In this document: positions 25,981 to 34,281 of the stretch, piece after piece
Layout of the letters: each line of letters begins with the position of its first letter
Numbering within the stretch: the first letter of the stretch is position 1
NCBI GenBank assembly: GCA_013297875.1
Contig: JAAFIW010000004.1
Coordinates: forward strand, 1-64,000
Direction: 5' to 3'
Source: Comamonadaceae bacterium
Lineage (GTDB): Bacteria; Pseudomonadota; Gammaproteobacteria; Burkholderiales; Burkholderiaceae_C
DNA: 64,000 nt
Position numbers and translations under genes: made by a program
The notes under the pieces: generated by a model
What the model was told of the DNA's origin: nothing
Database searches by the model: none
Seen by the model: the letters and a program-made list of their open reading frames with translations, nothing else

Positions 25981-26364
25981 ATGCCAGCTCCAGGATCAGC
26001 GTGCACTGCTGTGCGCTTCACCCACAACTTTGAAGACAAGCTCGCGCAAATTGAAGCCTATTGGGAAGGCAATGAATTTCCAGCAGGGTATGACCGATTG
26101 CTCGACGAGCTAACAAGCACGACGCTGCCCACCCTGGAGCAGCATCCCCGTCTAGGGCGCCCTTTTTTTGACCGCGCAGCGCAAACGCAGCAAGCCAAGA
26201 AAAAATCCCTAGCCCTACGCAAGCAATTAGCGGCTTTGGCGGCAGATGGAGAGATTCGTGAGTACGTGATGACGGAATACACCGTGCTTTATGCATTGAT
26301 CGCAGAGAGTATCTATTTGCTGGCGATTAAACATCACAAGCAATTAATTTTTAAACTCTACTGA
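25981..26364 (+). CDS. RelE/ParE-like toxin
   Basis: A 127-residue protein with ParE-like features: VRFTHNFEDKLAQIEAYW at the N-terminus, LPTLEQHPRLGRPFF in the middle, and a C-terminal strand IREYVMTEYTVLYALI then IYLLAIKHHKQLIF, typical of RelE/ParE folds. It is the expected partner of the upstream antitoxin. Whether it acts on gyrase or mRNA cannot be told. The first 10 residues may not belong to the protein. Confidence 0.82.
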   Translation: MPAPGSACTAVRFTHNFEDKLAQIEAYWEGNEFPAGYDRLLDELTSTTLPTLEQHPRLGRPFFDRAAQTQQAKKKSLALRKQLAALAADGEIREYVMTEYTVLYALIAESIYLLAIKHHKQLIFKLY

Positions 26365-26385
26365 CATTCATTCATTCAACCGAAA

Positions 26386-26490
26386 ATGTACTCGCCTGGA
26401 TTGCTGTTAAATAATATCGGTTTTGAAATTGACAAATTCGAGTCGAATCGCCCGACTTCGTTGATCGAAGAGCAGGAGATTTTGCTTTAA
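26386..26490 (+). CDS. short ORF of unknown nature (34 residues)
   Basis: MYSPGLLLNNIGFEIDKFES continues for 14 residues to a TAA. Codon use is AT-richer than the surroundings. No ribosome binding site is obvious. It could be the C-terminal remnant of a lost gene, and I do not recognise it. Confidence 0.25.
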   Translation: MYSPGLLLNNIGFEIDKFESNRPTSLIEEQEILL

Positions 26491-26501
26491 TGCATAGTTT
26501 T

Positions 26502-26605
26502 TACTATAAAAATAGTAGCTACTTGAGCAGGTAATATATGGGCTGCAGGCGCTTTTCGTCATTTTTCTTGGGTAGGGTGCGAGTTGCTACTTATTCAGTA
26601 GCGCG
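26502..26605 (+). repeat. short repeat copy plus partial reverse copy
   Basis: ACTATAAAAATAGTAGC then TACTTGAGCA, spacer, ATGGGCTGCAGGCGC at 26507-26555, followed at 26583-26604 by GCTACTTATTCAGTAGC, a partial unit. The arrangement matches the inverted pair at 25381-25520, as if that block had been duplicated within the island. Confidence 0.8.
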
Positions 26606-26624
26606 CGTAGATGTCGGGGTCGCC

Positions 26625-26830
26625 CGACAGCGACTTACTTTCTTTTGCTTCGCCAAAAGAAAGTAAGCAAAGAAAAGGCGACCCGGCAGTCTGGGTCCCG
26701 TCGCGAAGCGACGGGAAACTTGCGGTGCTCAAACCCAGTGGGGTCACGTGCAAACTCGCCTGCGGCTCAAACAAGCACGTGCCCTGATCCACTGGCTTTT
26801 GCGCTCCTCAGCCCAGCCTGAACGGGGGTT
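26625..26830. repeat. long intergenic repeat with a 14-bp hairpin
   Basis: The core cttactttcttttg/caaaagaaagtaag is a perfect 14-bp stem around CTTCGC (26635-26668), followed by GGCGACCCGGCAGTCTGGGT and a second small hairpin around CGTCGCGAAGCGACG. I recall this layout as a repeat scattered between genes in many beta- and gammaproteobacteria. Leftward ORFs within it are not genes. Confidence 0.7.
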
Positions 26831-26859
26831 CTGTTTGAAGGGGCTCCCCACCCTGCTCA

Positions 26860-26900
26860 GTCCGAGGGAAATTTCAAACTTCATCGGGCCGAATCAATAA
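26860..26900. repeat. 40-bp repeat next to the IS110 remnant
   Basis: Near-identical to 5848-5890 (ggaaatttcaaacttcatcg, then ggccgaatcaataac). Its place just before the truncated transposase suggests it is the end of a mobile element. Confidence 0.6.
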
Positions 26901-26945
26901 CGTAGAAGTATCCGGCCTTACGCGCGCTTTATGCGCGAGGTCCGG

Positions 26946-27346
26946 TTGACTGGCGGGTTAGCGACAAGCACTTTGCGTCCTGGCTGGGTTTGTGTCCAGG
27001 CACCAAGATCACCGGCGGCAAAGTGATGACTGGCAAAACCAAGCGCTGCGCCAACCGGGCCGCGCAGGCGCTTCGTTTGGCTGCGGCGGCGCTGCGCACC
27101 AGCAAATCGGCCCTGGGCGCGTACTACCGGCGAATGTGCGCCCGCATGGACAAGGCAAAGGCTGTCACCGCTGCTGCGCACAAATTGGCCAGATTGATCT
27201 ATGCCATGCTGACCAAAGGCGAGGAATACACGGATCGGGGACAGGACTACTTTGAAGAGCGTTACCGCCAGCGGGTACTGCATAACCTGACCCAGCGCGC
27301 CAAGGCGATGGGGATGCAATTGGCGCCCAGTGAAAACGCCGTTTGA
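26946..27346 (+). pseudogene. IS110-family transposase, C-terminal remnant
   Basis: The frame reads DWRVSDKHFASWLGLCPGTK, then ITGGKVMTGKTKRCANRAAQ and ALGAYYRRMCARMDKAKAVT, the transposase_20 (C-terminal) domain of IS110/IS1111-type enzymes carrying the catalytic serine region. The N-terminal RuvC-like DEDD half is missing. Members of the IS1111 group are known to insert into integron attC sites, and this remnant lies directly at the 3' end of the cassette-like gene at 27407-28162, which fits that habit. Confidence 0.85.
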
Positions 27347-27406
27347 AAACACCAGGAACATCAATCACTTAGATGGTGTTTCTTGAGAGGCCGCCCTGCA
27401 GCAAGG

Positions 27407-28162
27407 CTAAAGTGCTTCTGACAGCTTCTGAATATGGTCGCGACCGTAACGCGCCTTGTCTTCTGCGGAGCGCAGCGTCTCGATCGAGGGGCGTAGACGG
27501 GTGGCGTGCAAGTACGGGGACTCCCCTTTCGCCAGATCCATTACGATTCTGCCAAACTTCTCCGGCGCGAACCCGAGTAGCGCGTGTACTGCAAACGAAA
27601 GGGTGTGCGCGCCTGAAGCGGCGGAGGCGCTTCTCTCAATCTCGACCAACTGTTGAAGTACCCCATCAAACGCGAGTCGCCCGTCCTCGCAGAATCTAGA
27701 CGCGCCGAGCACGGCTTCGCGGCGCAAGTTTGGATCTTGTATTTCGTCTGAACCGCCCAAGAGAAGAACGCCCGATAAGTACGAAACGATTCCCCGAGTA
27801 AAGAGAACACTCAGCAGGCTTTGCACAAATAGCTCGCGGCGAGCTCGACTGTCATCGAAGAGACGCAGATGCCTGTCGACGGCTTCTATCGATTCTGCGA
27901 GCAGTGCCTTCCCCTTTGACCTACTCGGCACAAGTCTGTCTCGCATTGCCGCCTCAATGTCGGACTCACGGTAGAGTTGAGCAAGTTCACGGAACACCCG
28001 GCTTACAGCTCTGCCTGTGTCGCTATCAGCGAAGTCAAAGTGACCACGATGAGCTGGTGTCTCTTCAATGATCAGGGGAACAAAGGTGTATGCAGTTTCG
28101 GGGAATGGTTCATTCGTGATAAACGAGTCTAGCGCTTTACGAATTGTCGATGTCTCCCACAT
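27407..28162 (-). CDS. unknown protein in cassette-like position
   Basis: A 251-residue cytoplasmic-looking protein that I do not recognise. It begins MWETSTIRKALDSFITNEPF, has acidic and arginine-rich helices (RELAQLYRESDIEAAMRDRL), a hydrophobic segment near residues 110-140 (SLLSVLFTRGIVSYLSGVLL) and no signal peptide. It reads away from the integrase fragment, and a GTTAGGC core site lies 32 bases before its start codon, which is how the first cassette of an integron sits. Base composition is less GC-rich than the neighbouring core genes. The distal attC cannot be identified; an IS110 remnant lies there instead. Confidence 0.75.
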   Translation of the reverse strand: MWETSTIRKALDSFITNEPFPETAYTFVPLIIEETPAHRGHFDFADSDTGRAVSRVFRELAQLYRESDIEAAMRDRLVPSRSKGKALLAESIEAVDRHLRLFDDSRARRELFVQSLLSVLFTRGIVSYLSGVLLLGGSDEIQDPNLRREAVLGASRFCEDGRLAFDGVLQQLVEIERSASAASGAHTLSFAVHALLGFAPEKFGRIVMDLAKGESPYLHATRLRPSIETLRSAEDKARYGRDHIQKLSEAL

Positions 28163-28353
28163 GGCGGAACCTCTCGGTGGCTGGTGTTGTGCGGCCTAAC
28201 GTGATGTAGATCGTCGGATATTCTGGGATTCCAGGATATCTGACGGGATAAGCTGGTGGCCTTGTCGGTCAAGCATTGCTGAAGGGGCGTGTAGCCCGCT
28301 TGACAGCTGGTTTGCTGGTTTTGATGCGGTGTTTTTAGTCATGTATTTCAGCT
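28163..28353 (-). other. attI-like region with GTTAGGC core site
   Basis: On the minus strand GTTAGGC (28200-28194) matches the integron core site GTTRRRY. It lies between an integrase fragment diverging to the right and an ORF reading to the left, about 150 bases from the integrase start. Nearby gatattctggg/attccaggatatc-type inverted sequences (28218-28242) may belong to the recombination or promoter region. The match is short, so this rests mainly on the layout. Confidence 0.5.
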
Positions 28354-28548
28354 GTGAACCCCGCCACCTGTCTACCCCAATCCAAGCGTCTGCTGGAGCA
28401 GGTGCGCGAGGTCATTCGTTACAAACACTATAGTTTGAAAACCGGGCAGGTTTACCTGCATTGGATTCGTTTTTTCATCCGCTGGCCTGGGCGTGACGAC
28501 GCCGTGCACACCAGTGCAGCACAGCTTACGCGGCGAGCTGGACGGTAA
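28354..28548 (+). pseudogene. intI: integron-type integrase, N-terminal fragment
   Basis: From a GTG at 28354 the frame reads SKRLLEQVREVIRYKHYSLK, then TGQVYLHWIRFFIRWPG, closely resembling the N-terminal SAM-like domain of integron integrases ([28 protein letters not shown] in IntI proteins). After about 50 residues the similarity stops, where the sequence passes into a copy of the rapZ 3' end. The catalytic R-H-R-Y domain is absent, so it is inactive. XerC/D-like or other tyrosine recombinases are the alternative. Confidence 0.7.
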
Positions 28549-28572
28549 CCTGTTTACCACCCGTTCGCATTG
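28503..28572 (+). pseudogene. second, diverged copy of the rapZ 3' end
   Basis: In one frame the bases read LRGELDGNLFTTRSH and stop, against [12 protein letters not shown] at the end of rapZ. Differences are mainly at third codon positions, and the last 15 bases, acccgttcgcattga, are identical. Just upstream CTPVQH may be the remains of the RapZ CTGGQH motif after an internal deletion. It marks the right border of the accessory stretch that begins at the rapZ stop. Confidence 0.7.
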
Positions 28573-28580
28573 ATTTTTTC

Positions 28581-28630
28581 ACTATAAAAATAGTAGCTGC
28601 CCGAGCAGGTAATCTCTGGGCTAGAGGCGC
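28581..28630 (+). repeat. short repeat after the rapZ-like tail
   Basis: ACTATAAAAATAGTAGC then TGCCCGAGCAGG, spacer, CTGGGCTAGAGGCGC. It is almost the same as the copies at 25381 and 26502, so each rapZ 3' end is followed by this unit. Confidence 0.85.
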
Positions 28631-28667
28631 TTTTTGCTTCTATTCACCCCCTGAAACCCAAGAAGCC

Positions 28668-30068
28668 TCAAGCCTGCGGCTTTTTCGTCTGCTTCATCAG
28701 CACCCAGGCCATCACACCCAGCGCCAGCGCGCCAGCGATCAGCACGCCCCACAGCACCAGGTCACGCGTGGCGGGGGTTTGGCTGGGTGGGGCGGTGTCT
28801 ACCAGCACGGCGGGGGCGTTCAGCGGGGCGTCGGCTGCTTGGGCGCTGGCCAGGGGGAGTTTGTTTTCGGCACCGCTGTCGTAGCCCGGAATCAGGCTTT
28901 GCACGGGCAGGTAGGTGCTGGTGGCTTGGGGCTGGCCTGCGGCCAGGGTGTAGGGGGCGTTGCCGCTGGCCAGAAACACGATTTGGGTGGGTTCAAACAG
29001 CAGGCTGATGGCCGGTGGCGCGGCAAAGCCTGGGGTTTTGGTGTCGGCTTCGATTTTGATTTCGCGCACACCTGATGCGGGGCTGAGTTCAAGTGCGCTG
29101 CTGCGTTCTTGAACACCGGCGCGGTTGAGTGCGTACACCACGCCACTGGCCAGTTCGCGCCACGGCTGGCTGCGGTCACCACGGCCCAGCACGCGCACGG
29201 GGGCCAGCACATTGCTGCCCTGGGGTGCAATGTCCAGCGCGGCAATGGGCGTGGCAAATGGCAGCGCAAAGCTGATTTCGTGGGGGCTGGTCAGCGTGGT
29301 GTTGATGCGGGCGGCCACACGAGCGGCGCTCACGTTGGCTGAGCCGGTGAAGACGGTGGCACCCTGCACGCTGACATCGCCAAGCTTGTCGTCCCAGGTG
29401 ATGCGCAGGTAGTGGTCTTTGAGCTGGAAAGGCGCAAAGCGCAGCCGGTTGGAAGCGGCCATGGGCGTGCCTTCCACCCGGTAGAACACCGCGTCGCCCA
29501 GCGACTGCCAGTTTTGCAGGTCTTTGCTGGCGTGCAGGCTGAAGCGCACCGGTTGGGCGTTGGGAATGTTGGACTGCACATCCAGCGCCGTGGCCGACGC
29601 CGTTAAACCCTTGACGACCCGAGCGTCCAGCAGAGTGCCCACCACTTTTTGGGCGCCGACTGCGGGCTTGCCTGCGCTGTCCAGCTGCACCACGCGCTTG
29701 CCAGCACCTTCTTCAATGCGCAGCGACAGGCCCGACGCGCCGCCGCCGTCTGTTGCGCCCATGATGGGGTAGGCCACCAGCGCGGCGCTTTGTTGCTGGG
29801 ATTGGGTAGACGCCACAGCCGTGAGCGCGATCGGCAAAGCCAGGCCTTGCGCGTCAAACACCCGCATGTCGGCCGCGCCGGGGCTTTGCAGCTTGACCAG
29901 GGCTTGCGCGGGAACGGCCAGGCGGTACAGGCCACCGGTGGCTGGAGCTTGCGGGCCAAGCTGAATTGGCATTTGCAAGGCATAAGCCGAGGCGGCGTCT
30001 TTTGCGGGCTGGGCGTATACGCCTGTACTCAGCGCCAGCAGACCTGCCAGCATCCAGGATGGCTTCAT
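28668..30068 (-). CDS. DUF3999 family exported membrane-anchored protein
   Basis: A 466-residue protein with a signal peptide (MKPSWMLAGLLALSTGVYA), a large beta-rich periplasmic region typical of DUF3999, and a single C-terminal helix (LVLWGVLIAGALALGVMAWV) ending in a lysine-rich tail. Function is unknown. It overlaps the DUF2339 gene by 4 bases, and the two families are commonly paired, so they probably act together at the inner membrane. Confidence 0.85.
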   Translation of the reverse strand: MKPSWMLAGLLALSTGVYAQPAKDAASAYALQMPIQLGPQAPATGGLYRLAVPAQALVKLQSPGAADMRVFDAQGLALPIALTAVASTQSQQQSAALVAYPIMGATDGGGASGLSLRIEEGAGKRVVQLDSAGKPAVGAQKVVGTLLDARVVKGLTASATALDVQSNIPNAQPVRFSLHASKDLQNWQSLGDAVFYRVEGTPMAASNRLRFAPFQLKDHYLRITWDDKLGDVSVQGATVFTGSANVSAARVAARINTTLTSPHEISFALPFATPIAALDIAPQGSNVLAPVRVLGRGDRSQPWRELASGVVYALNRAGVQERSSALELSPASGVREIKIEADTKTPGFAAPPAISLLFEPTQIVFLASGNAPYTLAAGQPQATSTYLPVQSLIPGYDSGAENKLPLASAQAADAPLNAPAVLVDTAPPSQTPATRDLVLWGVLIAGALALGVMAWVLMKQTKKPQA

Positions 30069-32968
30069 GTGTTTTCCTTGGGTTGGGCTTGCTGGCCAGC
30101 GGGTTGTGGTTCGGGCTCAGAAGTGGTAAGGGGTGCCGCAGATGGTGCAGATGCCGCCGATACAGCCTTGGGCGGCATGGGCACAAAGTAACCCACCACC
30201 AGCATCAACACGCCCACGGCAATAAAGGCCACGATGCGCTCGACGCCGCCGGCGTTGGCTGTGTCGATCAGCACCAGTTTGACGACGACCAGGCCCAGCA
30301 GACCGGCGCCGGTCAGCCACAGGTTGCGCCGCGCGCGCCGGTGCGCCACCAGCATCAGCGCCAGGGCCAGCAGGCTCCACAAAATGGCGTAGCCGGTCTG
30401 CACCACAAAGCTCTCAAACAGGGCCTCGGCGTCCCAGGCTACGCCAAAGAAATGGTGGGCAATGCGCAGCCACACGGTGTTGAGCACCACAAAGCCCAGA
30501 GCGGCCAGGGCCACCAGCGCTTGCGGGCCTTGCAGCCATTGGGCCCGGGTTGGCTGGGGCTGTGCAGCCCTTACCACGCGCCGCCAGAACACCAAAGCCC
30601 CCAGGCCCAAACCAATGGCCAACTCGGTCGGGTTGAGCAGCGGGATGTAAGGCAGCGGCTCGGTGCGGCCTTGCGACCACCAGGCCAAGGCCAAAGCGCC
30701 CACAAACACCATGGCTGCCAGCGGCAGCGCCGCTGTCCAGTAGTAGGCGCTGGCGTGGGCTTGCAGGGGCCATTTGAAGGTTTGTGCGGCCTCGGCCCGG
30801 TTGGCGCGGCCCGCCCACAGCACCAGCGCCATCAACACCACAATGGCGCTGAACAGCAGCACCACGCTGGCCCACGAGGTGGCCCACAAATCGCCTTTGC
30901 CAATGGCAAACCACAGCGCGTCGGCCAGCAGCACCGTTAGCAGCCACACGCTGCCCGCATGCACCCAGTGGTTGAATTGTTGCAGCCAGGGGCTGGGCGC
31001 GCGGTCGTTTCGGCGCAGCAAGCCGTAGTGCAGCACCAGCACCACTGGCCAGACCAACCAGGCCGGCCAATTGAGCACGCGATACTCGTCGCCCAATTGC
31101 GCCAGCAAACTCACGGCCATGGCAATCAGGGTGAACCGGCTGGGCCAAGTGGCCACAGCCCACTGGGTGCGCAGGCCCAGCCACAGCGACAGCGCGGCAC
31201 TGGCCACCAGGGCCAACACAGTGAGTAACTGCTGGGTGTGGGCGCTGAACACGGCAGTAAAGCCTGAAGGTTCCATACCTTGCGCCACGTTGACCAACGC
31301 GGGGGTGTAACGGTGAATCTCCAGCACCAGGGCCAGGCACCAAAACCCAAAGCCATACAGGTACGCGGGCTTGGCCAGTTGGCCTTCAAACCCGGCATAG
31401 GCCTTGGCCCAGGTCGAACCGCTGTGGGCCAATGGCTGGCGCAGCCACCAGGCCAGCATCAACGCAGGCAGCGCAATCAACAAAGCCCCCATAAAGGCCG
31501 GGTTCAGCAAAGGCAGCGCGGATACGTTAGACGGGTTGCCACCCAAAAACGCCAGCGCCGCCACCGCTTGCAGCAGCAAACCAAAAGCACGCGGCATCCA
31601 GCGGGCCTGGCGCATGCCCACCCAGAAGGCACCCGCCCCCTCCAGCGCCCACACGGCCGATGTCCATTGCGCGTCCAGCGCCAGCGGCACGGCCAAGGTG
31701 GCAAAGCCCACGCCCAGGGCGATGAAGCATTCAATCAGCAAACGGTAATTGTCCAGCGAGCGGCGCACCAACAGCATGGCCAAAAACAGGTAAACAGCGG
31801 CAAAACCTAATGCTGAAAACGCGGTGCCCAAATACAGGTGCTGCACCAGGCCTGCCTGCAGGCCAAAGCCCACCAGCGGCGTGCCAAACACCAGCGTGCT
31901 GTCGACCGCGTTGCCCAGCTTTGTGGGCGTGTTGCGGGCATACAGCACGGCAGCGGCGATGTAGATCAGCACGAAGCCAATCAAAAACGGCTGGGCGCTG
32001 GCGTATTGCTCGGGCAGAAATTTCAACGCGCCCCAGGCCCCAGCCACCACAAACGTGGCCACAAAGCCCAGCACATTCAGCACGCGCCACGAGCGCCGGT
32101 AAGCAATGAACAAAATGGCCAGGTTCAGCACCGTGTAGTAGCTGAACAAGGCCACATGGCTGCCCTGCCCGGTGGAGAGCAAAACGGGCACGGCAAAGCC
32201 ACCGGCAAACGCCGCCACCGCCAGCGCCCGCGAGTTTTGCAGCAGGGCCAGCGCGCAGCTGAGGCCGCACACCAAGGTCATCAACACAAACGCCGGCAAA
32301 GCGGGCACCAGCCCATACAAGCGGAAAGCTGCAAACACCGTGAGATAAAGCACCGCCACACCGCCGCCTTGTAGGGCCAGCGCAAAGCCGGGTTTGGCGT
32401 CGCGTTTGCGAAACCCCACAACCAGCAGCGCAATGCCCGCCGCGCCAATAGCCGCCAGCCGAAACTCCACCGGCAGCAGACCCGACGCCGCTGCGTAACG
32501 GGCCAGAAATGTGAGGCCAATGAACAAGACCACCAGGCCTACGCGCACGATGGTGTTGCCGCCCAGAAACCAGTTTTTGGCGGCGGTGAGCGCCTGCTCC
32601 AGCGCGTTGGGCGGTGCAGGCACGACGGGCTTGGCCGCTTGCGCGGGTGAAGGCGCTGGGCTTGCTGTTGCGGGTGTTGCGTCAGCGCGTTCCGGGGCTG
32701 GCGGCGCAGCAACGGGGGTTTCAACGGGCGACGCGCTGGCAGCTGGTTCAGGCGTGACGGGCACGGCTTGGGCCACCGGTTTCGCAGGCTCCACCGCTGC
32801 CCGGCGCGTGATGGCGGCCGATGCCTTGCTGACTTCCCTGCGCACCATCCAGCGCAGCGACAGACCCGCAAACAAGCCCAGCACAGCGCCCAGGTACATC
32901 TGCCAGTCGCCGTAACCTGGCCACAAGGCACCTGCGACAGCGCCCCAAAAAATTCCCCATATCACCAT
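30065..32968 (-). CDS. DUF2339 large multi-pass membrane protein
   Basis: A 967-residue integral membrane protein with well over 20 predicted helices. An Ala/Pro-rich cytoplasmic linker (about residues 50-120) separates the first two helices from the block NWFLGGNTIVRVGLVVLFIG, the hallmark of DUF2339. Function is unknown; it is sometimes described as a predicted membrane protein linked to DUF3999. It forms a two-gene operon with the downstream DUF3999 gene. Confidence 0.88.
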   Translation of the reverse strand: MVIWGIFWGAVAGALWPGYGDWQMYLGAVLGLFAGLSLRWMVRREVSKASAAITRRAAVEPAKPVAQAVPVTPEPAASASPVETPVAAPPAPERADATPATASPAPSPAQAAKPVVPAPPNALEQALTAAKNWFLGGNTIVRVGLVVLFIGLTFLARYAAASGLLPVEFRLAAIGAAGIALLVVGFRKRDAKPGFALALQGGGVAVLYLTVFAAFRLYGLVPALPAFVLMTLVCGLSCALALLQNSRALAVAAFAGGFAVPVLLSTGQGSHVALFSYYTVLNLAILFIAYRRSWRVLNVLGFVATFVVAGAWGALKFLPEQYASAQPFLIGFVLIYIAAAVLYARNTPTKLGNAVDSTLVFGTPLVGFGLQAGLVQHLYLGTAFSALGFAAVYLFLAMLLVRRSLDNYRLLIECFIALGVGFATLAVPLALDAQWTSAVWALEGAGAFWVGMRQARWMPRAFGLLLQAVAALAFLGGNPSNVSALPLLNPAFMGALLIALPALMLAWWLRQPLAHSGSTWAKAYAGFEGQLAKPAYLYGFGFWCLALVLEIHRYTPALVNVAQGMEPSGFTAVFSAHTQQLLTVLALVASAALSLWLGLRTQWAVATWPSRFTLIAMAVSLLAQLGDEYRVLNWPAWLVWPVVLVLHYGLLRRNDRAPSPWLQQFNHWVHAGSVWLLTVLLADALWFAIGKGDLWATSWASVVLLFSAIVVLMALVLWAGRANRAEAAQTFKWPLQAHASAYYWTAALPLAAMVFVGALALAWWSQGRTEPLPYIPLLNPTELAIGLGLGALVFWRRVVRAAQPQPTRAQWLQGPQALVALAALGFVVLNTVWLRIAHHFFGVAWDAEALFESFVVQTGYAILWSLLALALMLVAHRRARRNLWLTGAGLLGLVVVKLVLIDTANAGGVERIVAFIAVGVLMLVVGYFVPMPPKAVSAASAPSAAPLTTSEPEPQPAGQQAQPKENT

Positions 32969-33112
32969 GGTGTACCCACATTCTTGTTTAGTTGTTTTGT
33001 CCTGCCCTGAAGCAGTTTAGGAGAAACGATGCTGCTCACGAAGCGGTATCGAGTTCGGTATCGTTTGGCAATACCTTTGGCGGCATTTCGTTCTTTTCGA
33101 GTTACACTAATT

Positions 33113-33170
33113 TGCTATCAAATCAGAAGCTGCTTGAGCAGTATTTACCTGGGCTGGTGGCTTGTTTGAC
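33113..33170 (+). repeat. short repeat overlapping the mutY stop
   Basis: GCTATCAAATCAGAAGC then TGCTTGAGCA, spacer, CCTGGGCTGGTGGC. On the minus strand its end encodes the last residues of MutY (TSHQPR) and the stop codon. The rest of the gap from 32969 holds nothing recognised. Confidence 0.85.
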
Positions 33171-34224
33171 CCATATCGGTGCAATGATTGACCAGCAGTT
33201 GCCGCACAGGTGCTGGCAAGCCCAGCGTGGGCCACTGGGCCGCAGCGATCCATTGGCCTTCGGTTTGCGGACTTTGGCGTGGCGTCAGTGCCAGACTAAC
33301 GGCATGCAAATGCAAATCCTTGTGGGTCAGCACATGAACGAACGGTGGCAAGTGTTGGGCTCGTGTCTGCAGGGCCGGGGTCAGCGCATCGTCCATCGCC
33401 ATGGCGCTTTCAAACACCGGCAAGCAATACAAGCCCGCCCAAATACCGCTGTCGGGCCGCCGCTGTAGCCACACATCGCCATTGGCCCGATAGGCTAGTA
33501 GCAGCCACAGCGACTGCGCGCTGCGCTTGAGTTTGCGGGTTTTGACGGGGTAGTTTTCAGTGTTCCCCTGCGCATGGGCCAGGCAGTGGCGCACCACCGG
33601 GCACGCACTGCACAAGGGTTTGCGCGCCAGACACACGGTGGCACCTAAATCCATCATGCCCTGGGTGTAGCGCCGCATATCTTTCTCGGCGGGGGGCAGC
33701 ACGGTTTCGGCCAGCGCCCACAGTTTTCGCTGCTGACTGGCGTCGGCCAGATCGCCAGCGAACGCCAGCGTGCGGGCCAGCACGCGCTTAACGTTGCCGT
33801 CCAGAATCGCCACCCGCTCGCCGTAGCACAGCGAGGCAATGGCAGAGGCAGTGGACCGGCCAATGCCCGGCAGGGCTTGCAGTGCCTGCGCGCTGTGGGG
33901 AAACTGTCCGCCCGCAGCGGCCACGGCCTGGGCGCAGCGGTGCAGGTTGCGCGCGCGGCTGTAGTAGCCCAGGCCGCTCCACAGGCCCAGCACATCGTCC
34001 AGCGGCGCGGCGGCCAGCGCGGTCACATCGGGAAAGCGGGCCAGGAAACGGCTGTAGTAGTCCAGCACCGTGGCCACCTGGGTTTGCTGCAACATGACCT
34101 CGGACAGCCACACGCGGTAAGGGTCTTGCGTGTTTTGCCAGGGCAGATGGTTGCGACCATGCGTGCGCTGCCAGCGGACGACGGCAGTGGCAAACGATGC
34201 GTTCAGAGGCAAGATTTCAAGCAA
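33145..34224 (-). CDS. mutY: A/G-specific adenine glycosylase
   Basis: A 359-residue DNA glycosylase removing adenine opposite 8-oxoguanine. Seen are SEVMLQQTQVATVLDYY with the catalytic Glu near residue 42, the helix-hairpin-helix LPGIGRSTASAIASLCYG and the catalytic Asp in AILDGNVKRVL. The 4Fe-4S cysteines (C-x6-C-x2-C-x5-C) lie at about residue 200, and a NUDIX-like C-terminal domain follows. The extreme C-terminus and stop are encoded by a short repeat. Confidence 0.96.
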   Translation of the reverse strand: MLEILPLNASFATAVVRWQRTHGRNHLPWQNTQDPYRVWLSEVMLQQTQVATVLDYYSRFLARFPDVTALAAAPLDDVLGLWSGLGYYSRARNLHRCAQAVAAAGGQFPHSAQALQALPGIGRSTASAIASLCYGERVAILDGNVKRVLARTLAFAGDLADASQQRKLWALAETVLPPAEKDMRRYTQGMMDLGATVCLARKPLCSACPVVRHCLAHAQGNTENYPVKTRKLKRSAQSLWLLLAYRANGDVWLQRRPDSGIWAGLYCLPVFESAMAMDDALTPALQTRAQHLPPFVHVLTHKDLHLHAVSLALTPRQSPQTEGQWIAAAQWPTLGLPAPVRQLLVNHCTDMGQTSHQPR

Positions 34225-34230
34225 AAACAG

Positions 34231-34279
34231 CCAGACGCCCAGGTCAAATGCGCTCGAGCAGCTATAAAATCGATAGCGA
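34231..34279 (-). repeat. short repeat between mutY and the dynamin-like gene
   Basis: On the minus strand GCTATCGATTTTATAGC then TGCTCGAGCGCA, spacer, CCTGGGCGTCTGGC. It lies just after the stop codon of the GTPase gene. Confidence 0.85.
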
Positions 34280-34281
34280 TC

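Noticed and set aside
25263-26605. A CRISPR array formed by the repeated units near 25.3-26.6 kb
   Set aside because: The units alternate in orientation, are unevenly spaced and differ in family; there are no regular spacers and no cas genes.
26595-26792. A leftward ORF of 65 codons in the intergenic repeat
   Set aside because: It is a translation of a known type of non-coding hairpin repeat; there is no ribosome binding site or family match.
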